The notes beneath the pieces are model-generated. The model saw only the letters and a program-made list of their open reading frames with translations. It did not search any database and was not told the origin of the DNA. Shown here in pieces: positions 1 through 7,567 of a stretch of 18,419 nucleotides of DNA. Made by a program: the position numbers and the translations under genes. The stretch is from assembly GCF_018373335.1 (NCBI RefSeq), contig NZ_JAHAHH010000014.1, positions 1-18,419 on the forward strand. The letters run 5' to 3'. Numbering within the stretch: position 1 is the stretch's first letter; each line of letters starts with the position of its first letter. The DNA is from Negativicoccus succinicivorans. GTDB taxonomy: Bacteria > Bacillota > Negativicutes > Veillonellales > Negativicoccaceae.

Positions 1-1281
1 GATCAGTTGAACGCGGAACAACAGGCGCAATTGAACCGTTTGGCTGACGAATTCGCGAACGAACTGAACAGCCTCGGCGTACGCGTTTCCAACTTGGAAA
101 ACCGCGTCGGCAACGTAAAAGTGACCGGTGACGCTCGTGTTCGTTGGACGGACGACGGCATAAAAGATGAAGATCACTTCGATATGCGTGCTCGCCTCCA
201 GTTTAACGCGAAAGTAGCGGACAAGACCAAAGTAACCGCTCGCATTACCTCGGGTAACTTCGGTTTTGACAGCGACAACGAAGATCCGGACTTGGATCTC
301 GACCGCTTGTATCTTGACCATGAACTGGCTGACGGTCTGCACCTGACCGCGGGTCGTTACGGTGAAACATTCGGCGCGACCGGCTACTGGTACGATGACG
401 CTTTCGACGGCGTACGTCTCCAATACAAAGCGACCGATGAAGTAACCGCTTCCGTCGGCTATGGCTACGCGAAAGGCATGAACCTGAACACGTTCAAACA
501 ACTTGAAGAATACCAAGAATTGGCTAAAGAATATAAAGACCTCAAAGATCCGGAAAAAACGCTGGAAGGATTCAAAGCTGATTTGAAAGCAGCTAATGAT
601 GCGAAAGCCGCAGCGCAAAAAACTTATGACGCAGCGGTCAAAGATGGCGATCAATTTACCATTACAGTAGCTCTTCAGGCGTTGGGTATTCGTACGCACC
701 AAGCAGATCTTGCGCAAGAAAAAGTCAACGATCTGACCAGATATCAAGCATTGAAAGCTATGAATTTGGGTGACGTTAAAGATTTGAAGAGCCCGGAAAT
801 GACCTATGCTACTTTGGGTTACAACGGCCACAACGTTCGTGTACTCGGTACCTACATCGCTCCGAACGGCGACAAAGTTGATGCAGCCGGCTTGGATGAA
901 ATCTGGGGCGCGGGCGCGATCTTCGGTCTGAACGAAGACTTCTCGCTCTCCGGCGACTACTTCAACGTTGACTGGAAAGATCGCGACGACGCTGAATTCT
1001 GGACCGCTCGCGTTGACTTCGGTCACCTGAACATGAAGAAACCGGGCAGCTTCAACATTTTCGTTGACTATGTTGACGCGGAACCGGGTTCCTACCTCGG
1101 TGGCACGGGCGCGCTCCGTACTTCGAGCTACCTGAACAACACCGAATCCTGGGCAGCCGGCTTCGGCGTAGTCGTTGCTGAAAACGTCAAACTCGAAGGT
1201 CTCCGCACATTCAGCGCGGAAACCAAAGATGGCGCTGATCTCGACGACCTCACCAAAGTACAATTGTCCTACAAATTCTAA
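1..1281 (+). CDS. OmpM-like outer-membrane porin, 5' end cut off by the window
   Basis: The frame is open from base 1, so the N-terminus (expected signal peptide and SLH domain) lies outside; the TTG at 7 is not a convincing start. What is visible begins with a heptad-rich, coiled-coil-like stretch (about residues 1-38), then a transition into alternating short strands typical of a transmembrane beta-barrel, ending with an aromatic C-terminal strand (LSYKF). This order matches the OmpM porins of Negativicutes, which in known members tether the outer membrane to the cell wall through SLH binding and form a diffusion pore. Residues about 160-265 break the barrel pattern: they are Lys/Glu/Ala-rich and helical-looking, between two clear strands (VTASVGYGYA and TYATLGY), suggesting a long loop insertion. 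That insert also looks less GC-rich than its flanks. A strong terminator follows 13 bases after the stop. The class assignment is firm; the pore specificity is unknown. Confidence 0.85.
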   Translation, partial: DQLNAEQQAQLNRLADEFANELNSLGVRVSNLENRVGNVKVTGDARVRWTDDGIKDEDHFDMRARLQFNAKVADKTKVTARITSGNFGFDSDNEDPDLDLDRLYLDHELADGLHLTAGRYGETFGATGYWYDDAFDGVRLQYKATDEVTASVGYGYAKGMNLNTFKQLEEYQELAKEYKDLKDPEKTLEGFKADLKAANDAKAAAQKTYDAAVKDGDQFTITVALQALGIRTHQADLAQEKVNDLTRYQALKAMNLGDVKDLKSPEMTYATLGYNGHNVRVLGTYIAPNGDKVDAAGLDEIWGAGAIFGLNEDFSLSGDYFNVDWKDRDDAEFWTARVDFGHLNMKKPGSFNIFVDYVDAEPGSYLGGTGALRTSSYLNNTESWAAGFGVVVAENVKLEGLRTFSAETKDGADLDDLTKVQLSYKF

Positions 1282-1293
1282 TTTGGTGATAAT

Positions 1294-1326
1294 AAAAAAG
1301 ATGGCGGTTTTCCGCCATCTTTTTTT
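1294..1326 (+). terminator. Rho-independent terminator of the porin gene
   Basis: A perfect 9-bp stem (AGATGGCGG, 1299-1307, with CCGCCATCT, 1312-1320) and TTTT loop, preceded by an A run and followed by six more T. The A/T flanks make it potentially functional on both strands. It ends the highly expressed-looking porin transcript. Confidence 0.92.
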
Positions 1327-1348
1327 GTTGCCGAAATATGATCACGAA

Positions 1349-1443
1349 ATATGCCGCGGCGTAAATCGCCGCATGCGTTTCGCGACGGCGCGCGTCGGTC
1401 AATCGCCGTTTACGTTGGCATGCTGACGTCATGCCTTTTTTTA
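1349..1443 (+). ncRNA. Candidate structured small RNA or leader fragment (speculative)
   Basis: Between the porin terminator and the promoter of the next gene lie three consecutive inverted repeats: GCGGCG/CGCCGC (1356-1372), CGACG/CGTCG (1383-1397) and GGCATG/CATGCC (1417-1435), the last followed by seven T. A TATGAT box at 1337-1342 could be a -10 element, giving an RNA of about 95 bases, but no matching -35 is visible. A direct repeat CGAAATATG occurs at 1332-1340 and 1345-1353. No known RNA family is recognised. It could equally be a backup terminator region without its own transcript. Confidence 0.25.
1417..1443 (+). terminator. Second terminator-like hairpin downstream of the porin
   Basis: GGCATG (1417-1422) pairs with CATGCC (1430-1435) across a 7-base loop, followed by TTTTTTT. 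The 6-bp stem is weaker than that of the porin terminator. It lies upstream of the promoter at 1497-1526, so it is not an attenuator of the next gene; it is a backup stop or the end of a small RNA. Confidence 0.55.
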
Positions 1444-1496
1444 CTATTTTCAACAGACGAAACTATAGGACAAAAAGAGATCATGCCGTCATCATT

Positions 1497-1526
1497 TTGA
1501 CAGAAAATTGATGCGCATAGTAAAAT
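1497..1526 (+). promoter_or_regulatory. Sigma-A-type promoter of the 3D-domain protein gene
   Basis: A perfect TTGACA at 1497-1502 and TAAAAT at 1521-1526 are separated by 18 bases. The start codon lies 23 bases after the -10 box, leaving a very short leader carrying the ribosome binding site AGGTGGTG (1537-1544). Confidence 0.8.
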
Positions 1527-1549
1527 AGTAAAAGTTAGGTGGTGACGAA

Positions 1550-2683
1550 TTGAGACGAATCATAGCAGGACTTGTTTTCTGTCTTTGCCTTTGCGGCGCG
1601 AGCACCGCGGCGTGGGCGATGCAAAAAGGCGACGCGGGAGACGCGGTGCAGCGTCTGCAAGAGGCCTTGATTGAAGAAGGTTACCTCGCGCGGGAAGCCG
1701 ACGGCGTGTTCGGCTCGACGACGGAAAAAGCGTTGCGTTTATACCAACGCGATCAGGGACTTAGCGTTACCGGCCAAGCCGATGAAACGATATTGGCGCG
1801 CTTGGCGGAGACGGACGCGCCGCGCGAAGGTGGCGGCATTTTGTACGCTCCCGGCAATTTGGGCGCGGATATAGTCACTTTGCAACAACTGTTCGCCGCG
1901 GAAGGATATGAGGTCGGCGCGCCCGACGGCGTGTACGGAGAGCAACTTACCCAAGCGGTGCAAACGTTTCAGCGGGAGCACGGTTTGGAAGTGATTGGCG
2001 CGATCGATGAAAAAACCTGGTCATTACTCACGCGCGGACGGGATATCGCCATCTCGCGCGGCGCGGTGAAAGGCATGCGGGAGCGCGCGGCGAATAAGAA
2101 ACCCGCGGCGAAACGTAGTCGCGACAAGGCGCAAACGGTGAAAAAATCGTCTCGCTCCGCCGGTAAAATCGGTTTGCAGCAGGGTGACTCGGGTAAACAT
2201 GTGCGACTTTTGCAAAGTCGTTTAGTGCAAAACGGTTACGATGTCGGGATCATTGACGCGACGTTCGGCGGCGCGACGCGAAGCGCGTTGCAGGATTGGC
2301 AAAAGAGTCACGGCGTAACGGCGAACGGCGTCGCGGACGAATTTTTCTGGAACGAATCGGCGAAACTGATGTCCGCGCCGTCAAAATATTTGCATAAATG
2401 GACGATGCACGCGTCGGCGTATTCTTCGCAAGACGGCGGCACGGGATCACATACGGCGCGCGGCAGTTTGCTTTCGCGCGGGCATGTCGCGGTGGATCCG
2501 AGCTTGATTCCGCTGGGCTCGTTATTGTACGTGGAAGGCTACGGTTACGCGTTGGCGGATGATATCGGCGGCGCGATCCGAGGCAAAACGATTGATGTCG
2601 CGATGGAGTCGTATGATGAGGCGATACAGTGGGGACGGCGCGACGTCACGGTGTATCTAATTAAAAAAGGGCACGGCAAATAA
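1550..2683 (+). CDS. Secreted cell-wall protein with three peptidoglycan-binding repeats and a C-terminal 3D domain
   Basis: The 377-residue product begins with a signal peptide (about 1-23, ending AWA). Three PG_binding_1 repeats follow at about 26-85, 100-160 and 209-270, each with the spaced aspartate/glycine pattern (for example DGVFG, DGVYG, DATFG). A Lys/Arg-rich linker (about 163-205) separates repeats two and three. The C-terminus (about 287-371) is a 3D domain, named for three conserved aspartates, seen here as D316, D337/D338 and D349; it is related in fold to the MltA lytic transglycosylase catalytic domain and occurs in Firmicute wall proteins such as YocH. The likely role is cell-wall remodelling outside the inner membrane, with the repeats holding it on peptidoglycan; the enzymatic activity is inferred. 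The start is TTG at 1550, set by AGGTGGTG 7 bases upstream. The gene has its own promoter and terminator. Confidence 0.88.
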   Translation: MRRIIAGLVFCLCLCGASTAAWAMQKGDAGDAVQRLQEALIEEGYLAREADGVFGSTTEKALRLYQRDQGLSVTGQADETILARLAETDAPREGGGILYAPGNLGADIVTLQQLFAAEGYEVGAPDGVYGEQLTQAVQTFQREHGLEVIGAIDEKTWSLLTRGRDIAISRGAVKGMRERAANKKPAAKRSRDKAQTVKKSSRSAGKIGLQQGDSGKHVRLLQSRLVQNGYDVGIIDATFGGATRSALQDWQKSHGVTANGVADEFFWNESAKLMSAPSKYLHKWTMHASAYSSQDGGTGSHTARGSLLSRGHVAVDPSLIPLGSLLYVEGYGYALADDIGGAIRGKTIDVAMESYDEAIQWGRRDVTVYLIKKGHGK

Positions 2684-2686
2684 AAA

Positions 2687-2714
2687 GCGAGTCGTCTGCG
2701 GACGGCTCTTTTTT
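2687..2714 (+). terminator. Rho-independent terminator after the 3D-domain gene
   Basis: GAGTCGTC (2689-2696) pairs with GACGGCTC (2701-2708), eight pairs with one G-U, loop TGCG, followed by TTTTTT. It starts 3 bases after the stop codon. Confidence 0.88.
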
Positions 2715-2793
2715 ATTTTTATATTTTCCGCGTTATTTTTAAGTGAAACGCGACGGCGCGCGGCGATCCGCAAGCATTTTAAAACAGCGGGTA

Positions 2794-2802
2794 TGCTATA
2801 AT
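2794..2802 (+). promoter_or_regulatory. Extended -10 promoter upstream of ruvC
   Basis: TGCTATAAT at 2794-2802 is a perfect TATAAT with an extended TG element. No good TTGACA match lies 17 bases upstream (the region reads GCATTT), which fits extended -10 promoters. The leader is about 25 bases and carries AAAGGTG (2818-2824) before the ruvC start. Confidence 0.7.
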
Positions 2803-2831
2803 AAAAGAAATATGGATAAAGGTGTGAAATC

Positions 2832-3329
2832 ATGCGTGTTTTAGGGATTGATCCGGGGACGGCGATCTGCGGTTTCGGCGTCGTGGAGCGTAACGGCAGT
2901 CGGTTGCAGGTCATCGACTACGGTGTGCTGACAACGCCGGCGCATACGCCGATGCCCGATCGCCTGACGACTCTCTACCATGGCCTTGTCGACTTGATTG
3001 AAAAATATCAGCCGGAACGCGTGGGCGTGGAAGAGTTATTTTTTAATAAAAATGTGACGACGGCCATCACAGTGGCGCAAGCGCGCGGCGTGATTTTGCT
3101 GGCGGCGCGACTGGCGGGTTTGCCGGTTTCGGAATACACGCCCTTGCAAGTGAAGCAAGGGATCGTGGGTTACGGGCGCGCGACCAAGCATCAAATGATT
3201 GTGATGACGATGCGTTTGCTCGGTATTCGTGAAAAAATTTCACCGGATGACGCGGCGGACGCGCTTGCGATCGCGATTTGCACATTACTACAGGAACGAC
3301 AAGCGGAACGCTGGGGGTTGCCCAAATGA
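2832..3329 (+). CDS. ruvC: Holliday junction resolvase RuvC
   Basis: RuvC is the dimeric endonuclease that cuts Holliday junctions symmetrically during recombinational repair, acting in the cytoplasm on the RuvAB-bound junction. The 165 residues are of normal family length and start with the characteristic LGIDPGT. The acidic metal-binding residues are present: D7, E67 (in VEELF), and D140 and D143 (in PDDAADALAIA). The start at 2832 is supported by AAAGGTG 7 bases upstream. It is the first gene of a long + strand run; its stop overlaps the ruvA start as ATGA, so ruvC and ruvA are probably translationally coupled. Confidence 0.97.
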   Translation: MRVLGIDPGTAICGFGVVERNGSRLQVIDYGVLTTPAHTPMPDRLTTLYHGLVDLIEKYQPERVGVEELFFNKNVTTAITVAQARGVILLAARLAGLPVSEYTPLQVKQGIVGYGRATKHQMIVMTMRLLGIREKISPDDAADALAIAICTLLQERQAERWGLPK

Positions 3330-3934
3330 TCGGTTATTTACATGGAAAAATTACGCGTCTAGAATTGGACTGGTGTCTGTTGGATGTCGGCGGCATCGGG
3401 TATCGTTTGCGCCTTCCCGCTTCCACGCGCGAGGCGGTGGGTCTCGGTGAGACGGTGACGCTGTATACCTATTTGCAGGTACGCGAAGACGCGTTGTCGC
3501 TGTACGGATTCGCGAGCGAAGCGGAATATGATTTATTTACCTTGCTGATTACGGTATCAGGCGTCGGACCGAAAGTCGCGATCGGCATTGTTTCCGCGAT
3601 CGCGCCGGAGACTTTTTTTGAAGCGATTCGGATTCGCAATAAAGCGGTGCTGATGAAGTTGCCGGGCATCGGTAAAAAATCGGCGGAACGTCTGGTGTTG
3701 GAATTGAAAGACAAAGTACCCGCGGCGTCGGGCGCGCCGGTGGATTGGCCGGAAGACGTCGCGACCGCGCAAAGCGCGACGGGACCGGTGGCGGAAACGG
3801 TGCAGGCGCTGGTGGGTCTCGGTTATACGGAGCAGGAAGTGCGCGGCGCGGCGGAAAAGCTGGCGGCGCAGTACCCGCAAACGGACCGCTTGCTGCGCGC
3901 GGTGTTGGCGCAACTCGGTAAAGAAAGAGGATAA
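3326..3934 (+). CDS. ruvA: Holliday junction branch migration protein RuvA
   Basis: RuvA binds four-way DNA junctions as a tetramer and recruits the RuvB motor. The 202-residue product starts with the family-typical MIGYLHG. Domain I (OB fold) covers about 1-64 with the acidic pin at E54/D55. Two helix-hairpin-helix motifs follow, VSGVGPK (77-83) and LPGIGKK (112-118). Domain III, which contacts RuvB, lies at about 153-202, after a Pro/Ala-rich linker. An in-frame extension upstream to 3278 exists, but family alignment and the ATGA overlap with ruvC fix the start at 3326. The stop (TAATGATG) touches the ruvB start. Confidence 0.97.
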   Translation: MIGYLHGKITRLELDWCLLDVGGIGYRLRLPASTREAVGLGETVTLYTYLQVREDALSLYGFASEAEYDLFTLLITVSGVGPKVAIGIVSAIAPETFFEAIRIRNKAVLMKLPGIGKKSAERLVLELKDKVPAASGAPVDWPEDVATAQSATGPVAETVQALVGLGYTEQEVRGAAEKLAAQYPQTDRLLRAVLAQLGKERG

Positions 3935-3936
3935 TG

Positions 3937-4974
3937 ATGGCAGACGAACGAATTATCGCGCGTGAGGAAACGTCGGGCGACGGTTGGCAACAGTCGTTGC
4001 GACCGCGGCACTTGGCCGATTATATCGGACAGGAAACGCTCAAGCGCAATTTGGAAGTATATATCGCCGCGGCGAAGCAGCGCGGCGAACCTTTGGATCA
4101 CGTGCTTTTATACGGTCCGCCGGGGCTCGGCAAAACGACGCTGGCGGGCGTGATCGCCAACGAAATGGATGTGCCGCTCAGGATCACGAGCGGTCCGGCG
4201 ATTGAACGTCCCGGCGATTTAGCGGCGTTGCTGACGAATTTGGAAACCGGCGACGTACTATTTATTGATGAAATTCATCGCCTTTCCCGCAGCGTGGAAG
4301 AGATTTTATATCCGGCGCTGGAAGATTTCGCGTTGGATATTTTGATCGGTAAAGGTCCGGGCGCGAAATCGGTTCGCATTGATTTGCCGCCGTTCACGCT
4401 GGTGGGCGCGACGACGCGCGCGGGAGCGTTGGCGGCGCCGTTGCGCGATCGTTTCGGCGTCATTCATCGCTTGGAATACTACCAACCCGCGGAAATTGAA
4501 AAAATTATTACGCGCTCGGCGCAATTATTGGGGATTGAAATGGCGCCGGAAGGGGCGTCGGAGATCGCCCGTCGTTCGCGCGGCACGCCGCGTATCGCGA
4601 ACCGCCTGCTGAAACGCGTGCGCGATTTCGCGCAGGTAAAGGCGGACGGCGTCATCACGTCAGAGATTGCCGATTTGGCGCTGGCGGCGATGGAAGTCGA
4701 TCATGCCGGTTTGGACGCGATTGACCGCAAGGTTCTCGCGACGATTATTCGTCAGTTCGGCGGCGGTCCGGTCGGGCTCGACACCATCGCGGCCGCGGTG
4801 AGTGAAGAAACGGCGACGATCGAAGATGTGTACGAACCGTACCTGATGCAAAACGGATTTTTGCATCGCACACCGCGCGGTCGCGTGGCGACGGCGGCGG
4901 CGTACGCGCATCTGGGGATCGCGATGCCGCAGTCAACGTCTGACGGCGATTTGTTTGAGGCGCGTCATGGGTAA
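3937..4974 (+). CDS. ruvB: Holliday junction branch migration ATPase RuvB
   Basis: RuvB is the hexameric AAA+ motor that pumps DNA through the RuvA-bound junction. In the 345-residue product, Walker A is GPPGLGKTT (60-68), Walker B LFIDEIH (108-114), sensor 1 GATTRAG (157-163), and the sensor 2 region RGTPRIANR (215-223); a C-terminal winged-helix domain follows from about 255. Two adjacent ATG codons, 3934 and 3937, are possible. AGAGG at 3926-3930 gives 3 bases of spacing to the first and 6 to the second, so 3937 is preferred; using 3934 adds one Met. The 3' end overlaps the next gene by 8 bases. Confidence 0.97.
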   Translation: MADERIIAREETSGDGWQQSLRPRHLADYIGQETLKRNLEVYIAAAKQRGEPLDHVLLYGPPGLGKTTLAGVIANEMDVPLRITSGPAIERPGDLAALLTNLETGDVLFIDEIHRLSRSVEEILYPALEDFALDILIGKGPGAKSVRIDLPPFTLVGATTRAGALAAPLRDRFGVIHRLEYYQPAEIEKIITRSAQLLGIEMAPEGASEIARRSRGTPRIANRLLKRVRDFAQVKADGVITSEIADLALAAMEVDHAGLDAIDRKVLATIIRQFGGGPVGLDTIAAAVSEETATIEDVYEPYLMQNGFLHRTPRGRVATAAAYAHLGIAMPQSTSDGDLFEARHG

Positions 4975-5173
4975 AATGCTGATGATCCTCGGCGCCGTGT
5001 TGCTTTTGGTCGGCGCGTGCATGCATTTCGGCGGTCACTTTTTACCCTTGGGCAAATTGCCCGGAGATATTTCATTTACGAAAGGCAATACTACATTTTA
5101 TTTTCCGCTCGGAACATCGATTTTGCTTTCGGTCGTTCTGACGCTTGTCTTGCAGTTGTTTACAAGGCGGTGA
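4967..5173 (+). CDS. Small two-helix membrane protein, DUF2905 family
   Basis: The 68-residue protein has two hydrophobic segments (about 3-20 and 48-65) around a conserved core, LGKLPGDISF...TTFYFPLGTSILLS, which is the DUF2905 pattern. The function of the family is not known. ATG 4967 is chosen because GAGG (4957-4960) lies 6 bases upstream and the frame from it starts directly with the first membrane helix; TTG at 4955 is the alternative. It overlaps the ruvB stop by 8 bases and is followed 3 bases later by the SpoIID-like gene, so it is co-expressed with ruvCAB. In my recollection, a DUF2905 gene next to ruvB is common in Firmicutes. Confidence 0.88.
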   Translation: MGKMLMILGAVLLLVGACMHFGGHFLPLGKLPGDISFTKGNTTFYFPLGTSILLSVVLTLVLQLFTRR

Positions 5174-5176
5174 ATT

Positions 5177-6529
5177 ATGGTTCGATGGCAGCAATGCTGC
5201 GCGGTTGTTTTGACGGGAGCGCTTCTTTTCGGCACGGCGGCGACCGTGGACGCGGCGGGTGTAAAAGGTTCGCCGGGCGCGCGTTCGCGTACGGAAAGCA
5301 CGCGTGTGATTAAGGGAGTGCCGGTGAAAAAGCCGGCGAAAGTGAAGATGGGACGTTACGAGACGCAAAAAGCTCCTCGGGCAGAAGCGAAAGACAAACG
5401 GGGGGATCTCCGACAAGTTTTACCGATCACGGAAAATGAACCGGTCGTGCTGGTCGGTCTGATGCGTAACGCCCACTCGCCGAAAGTGAGAATCAACGGC
5501 GCGTACACGGTGTATAACGGCACGCAAAAATGGAAAACATTCAGCAAGGGCGACACCTTGCGCATCGGCGTAAGCGCGAAATCCATTACACTCGACGGCA
5601 AAAAAGTCGGCGAAACGGTGTATATCCGACCGGAAGGCTTCGCGCTGGTCGCGGTGGACGGTAACGAATACCGCGGCGCGCTGAAATTGATTCGGACGCC
5701 GGGACATGATGGCGTGACGGTGATCAACGAAGTCGGCATGGAAGAATATCTCTACGGCGTCGTGCCGCGTGAAATGTCGGCGTCGTGGGAGCCGAACGCG
5801 TTGCGGGCGCAAGCGGTGGCGGCGCGCACGTACGCGCTCAATCATAAAAATAATTACGCGTCGCAAGGGTTTGACGTCTACGACACCATCGTTTCGCAAG
5901 TGTACGGCGGCGTCGCGGCGGAAGCTCCGGAATCCACGCAGGCCGTCAATGATACGGCGGGCGAAGTGATTTTGTACAAAGGCGAACCGATTGACGCGGT
6001 GTTTTGCGCGCATTCGGGCGGCTACACGGAAGACAGTGAAAATGTCTGGGACAATTTCGTGCCCTACTTGCGCGCGGTGAGTGAACCGCTGAACGATTTT
6101 ACTAAACAACGCTGGGAAAAAGAAATTTCGCTCGCTGATTTGGAGCGCGTGCTGGCGGCGTATGGTAAAGATGTCGGCAAAATTAAGAATATTAAATTGT
6201 CCAAGTTGAAAAAAGCGCCGGTGAAAGCGTTTGATCGAACCGTTTCGGGACGCGTCCGCACCTTGCAGATCGCCGGTAAAAAACAGGCGGTGGCGATCAG
6301 CGGCAACCGTTTTCAGCAGATGTTCGACTTACGCAGCACGATGTTCGATATCGTCAAAGGCAGTAAGCGCGATCGCTTGAAAATTATCGGGTACGGGTAT
6401 GGCCACGGCGTCGGCATGTCCCAATGGGGCGCGCAAATCATGGCGCAGCAAAAGCCGCGTGATCCGCATCATTATCGGAATATTTTACGACACTTCTATA
6501 CGGGTGTCACCATTGAAAAAATGTATTGA
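5177..6529 (+). CDS. SpoIID/LytB-type lytic transglycosylase domain protein, exported
   Basis: The 450-residue product starts with a signal peptide (about 1-27, ending VDAA). A basic low-complexity region follows (about 30-80), then a SpoIID domain at about 175-450. Recognisable SpoIID motifs are VVPREM (195-200, with E199 at the position of the catalytic glutamate), WEPNALRAQAVAARTYA (204-220), FCAHSGG (276-282), WDNFVPYL (291-298) and the C-terminal GYGHGVGMSQWGA (407-419). SpoIID in sporulating Firmicutes cleaves glycan strands stripped of stem peptides; homologues also occur in non-sporulating lineages, where they probably trim septal or lateral peptidoglycan. No sporulation partner is visible here. 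ATG 5177 is preceded by AAGGCGGTG, which overlaps the upstream stop. The TTG start option of queA overlaps its end, so expression with queA-tgt is likely. Confidence 0.9.
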   Translation: MVRWQQCCAVVLTGALLFGTAATVDAAGVKGSPGARSRTESTRVIKGVPVKKPAKVKMGRYETQKAPRAEAKDKRGDLRQVLPITENEPVVLVGLMRNAHSPKVRINGAYTVYNGTQKWKTFSKGDTLRIGVSAKSITLDGKKVGETVYIRPEGFALVAVDGNEYRGALKLIRTPGHDGVTVINEVGMEEYLYGVVPREMSASWEPNALRAQAVAARTYALNHKNNYASQGFDVYDTIVSQVYGGVAAEAPESTQAVNDTAGEVILYKGEPIDAVFCAHSGGYTEDSENVWDNFVPYLRAVSEPLNDFTKQRWEKEISLADLERVLAAYGKDVGKIKNIKLSKLKKAPVKAFDRTVSGRVRTLQIAGKKQAVAISGNRFQQMFDLRSTMFDIVKGSKRDRLKIIGYGYGHGVGMSQWGAQIMAQQKPRDPHHYRNILRHFYTGVTIEKMY

Positions 6530-6543
6530 AACGAAGGTCAGAT

Positions 6544-7560
6544 ATGAACGTTAGTGAATTTAATTACGATTTGCCGGAGGAACTGATCGCCCAGACTCCG
6601 GTCGAGCCGCGTGACACGTCGCGACTGCTCACGTTGGATCGTCAAACGGGTGCTACGAAACAGGGAACATTTCGGGATATTTTAGCAGACGTGCGCCCCG
6701 ATGACGTGTGGGTCTTTAATAATACGCGCGTCATTCCGGCGCGGCTTTACGGTAAACGGCCGACAGGCGGCAGGGTGGAAGTCCTGCTGCTGCATCCGTT
6801 GGGCGAAGACCGTTGGGAAGTGTTAGTGCGGCCGGGCAAAAAGGCGTTGCCGGGCACGGCGCTTACGTTTGACGCCGGCATGACGGCGACGGTGGAAGAT
6901 CGCACGGAGTTCGGCGGACGCGTTTTGAAGTTCACCTATGACGGCGATTTTTATGCACGTTTGGACGAAATCGGCGAAATGCCGTTGCCGCCGTACATTC
7001 ATGAACGCTTGCAGGATCGGGAACGGTATCAGACCGTGTACAGTAAAACGCCGGGTTCGGCGGCGGCGCCGACGGCGGGATTACATTTCACGCCGGAAGT
7101 AATGAAAGAAATCGCCGCGCGCGGCGCGACCGTTTGCTACGTCACGCTGGATGTCGGACTGGGCACGTTTCGTCCGGTTTCGGTGACAGAGATCGAAACG
7201 CATCACATGCATTCGGAAACATATAACGTGAGTGAAGAAACGGCGCGGCTGATCAATGAGGCGAAACGCGCCGGTCGGCGGATCGTCGCGGTCGGCACGA
7301 CGTCGGTGCGCACGCTGGAGTCGGCGGGGCAAAGCGGCGTTGTGAAAGCGGGTCGCGACGCGACGGAACTTTTTATTTATCCGGGATACGAGTTCAAAAT
7401 TGTGGACGCGATGGTGACTAATTTCCATTTGCCGCAGTCGACGCTTTTGATGATGATTTCCGCGTTCGCCGGTAAAGACCATGTGCTCGCCGCTTATCGG
7501 GAAGCGGTCGCGGCGAAGTATCGCTTCTTCAGTTTCGGCGACGCGATGTGGATACGGTAG
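6544..7560 (+). CDS. queA: S-adenosylmethionine:tRNA ribosyltransferase-isomerase QueA
   Basis: QueA transfers and isomerises the ribosyl group of S-adenosylmethionine onto the 7-deazaguanine base in tRNA to give epoxyqueuosine, the step after base insertion by Tgt. The 338-residue length is normal. Family motifs are all present: FNYDLPEELIAQTP near the start, FNNTRVIPARL (58-68), GSAAAPTAGLHFT (171-183), DVGLGTFRPV (203-212), GTTSVRTLES (251-260), TNFHLPQSTLLMM (292-304) and RFFSFGDAMWI (327-337). GAAGGT (6533-6538) positions the start at ATG 6544; the frame also opens at TTG 6526, which would add six basic residues not typical of QueA. It is followed after 7 bases by tgt, its pathway partner. 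Confidence 0.97.
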   Translation: MNVSEFNYDLPEELIAQTPVEPRDTSRLLTLDRQTGATKQGTFRDILADVRPDDVWVFNNTRVIPARLYGKRPTGGRVEVLLLHPLGEDRWEVLVRPGKKALPGTALTFDAGMTATVEDRTEFGGRVLKFTYDGDFYARLDEIGEMPLPPYIHERLQDRERYQTVYSKTPGSAAAPTAGLHFTPEVMKEIAARGATVCYVTLDVGLGTFRPVSVTEIETHHMHSETYNVSEETARLINEAKRAGRRIVAVGTTSVRTLESAGQSGVVKAGRDATELFIYPGYEFKIVDAMVTNFHLPQSTLLMMISAFAGKDHVLAAYREAVAAKYRFFSFGDAMWIR

Positions 7561-7567
7561 GTGGAAT

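Noticed and set aside
1250..1453. 67-residue - strand frame across the porin terminator
   Set aside because: It crosses a strong bidirectional terminator and three hairpins; nothing recognisable is encoded.
3278..3325. Upstream start extending RuvA by 16 residues
   Set aside because: RuvA proteins begin at MIGYL; the extension overlaps ruvC coding and has no better ribosome site.
5420..6109. 229-residue open frame on the - strand
   Set aside because: It lies antisense to the SpoIID-like gene, is His/Arg-rich as expected from the reverse of GCG-rich coding DNA, and shows no family motif.
7481..7567. Upstream start extending Tgt by 29 residues
   Set aside because: The extension lies inside queA; GTAGGTGG just before ATG 7568 and the family N-terminus support the shorter form.
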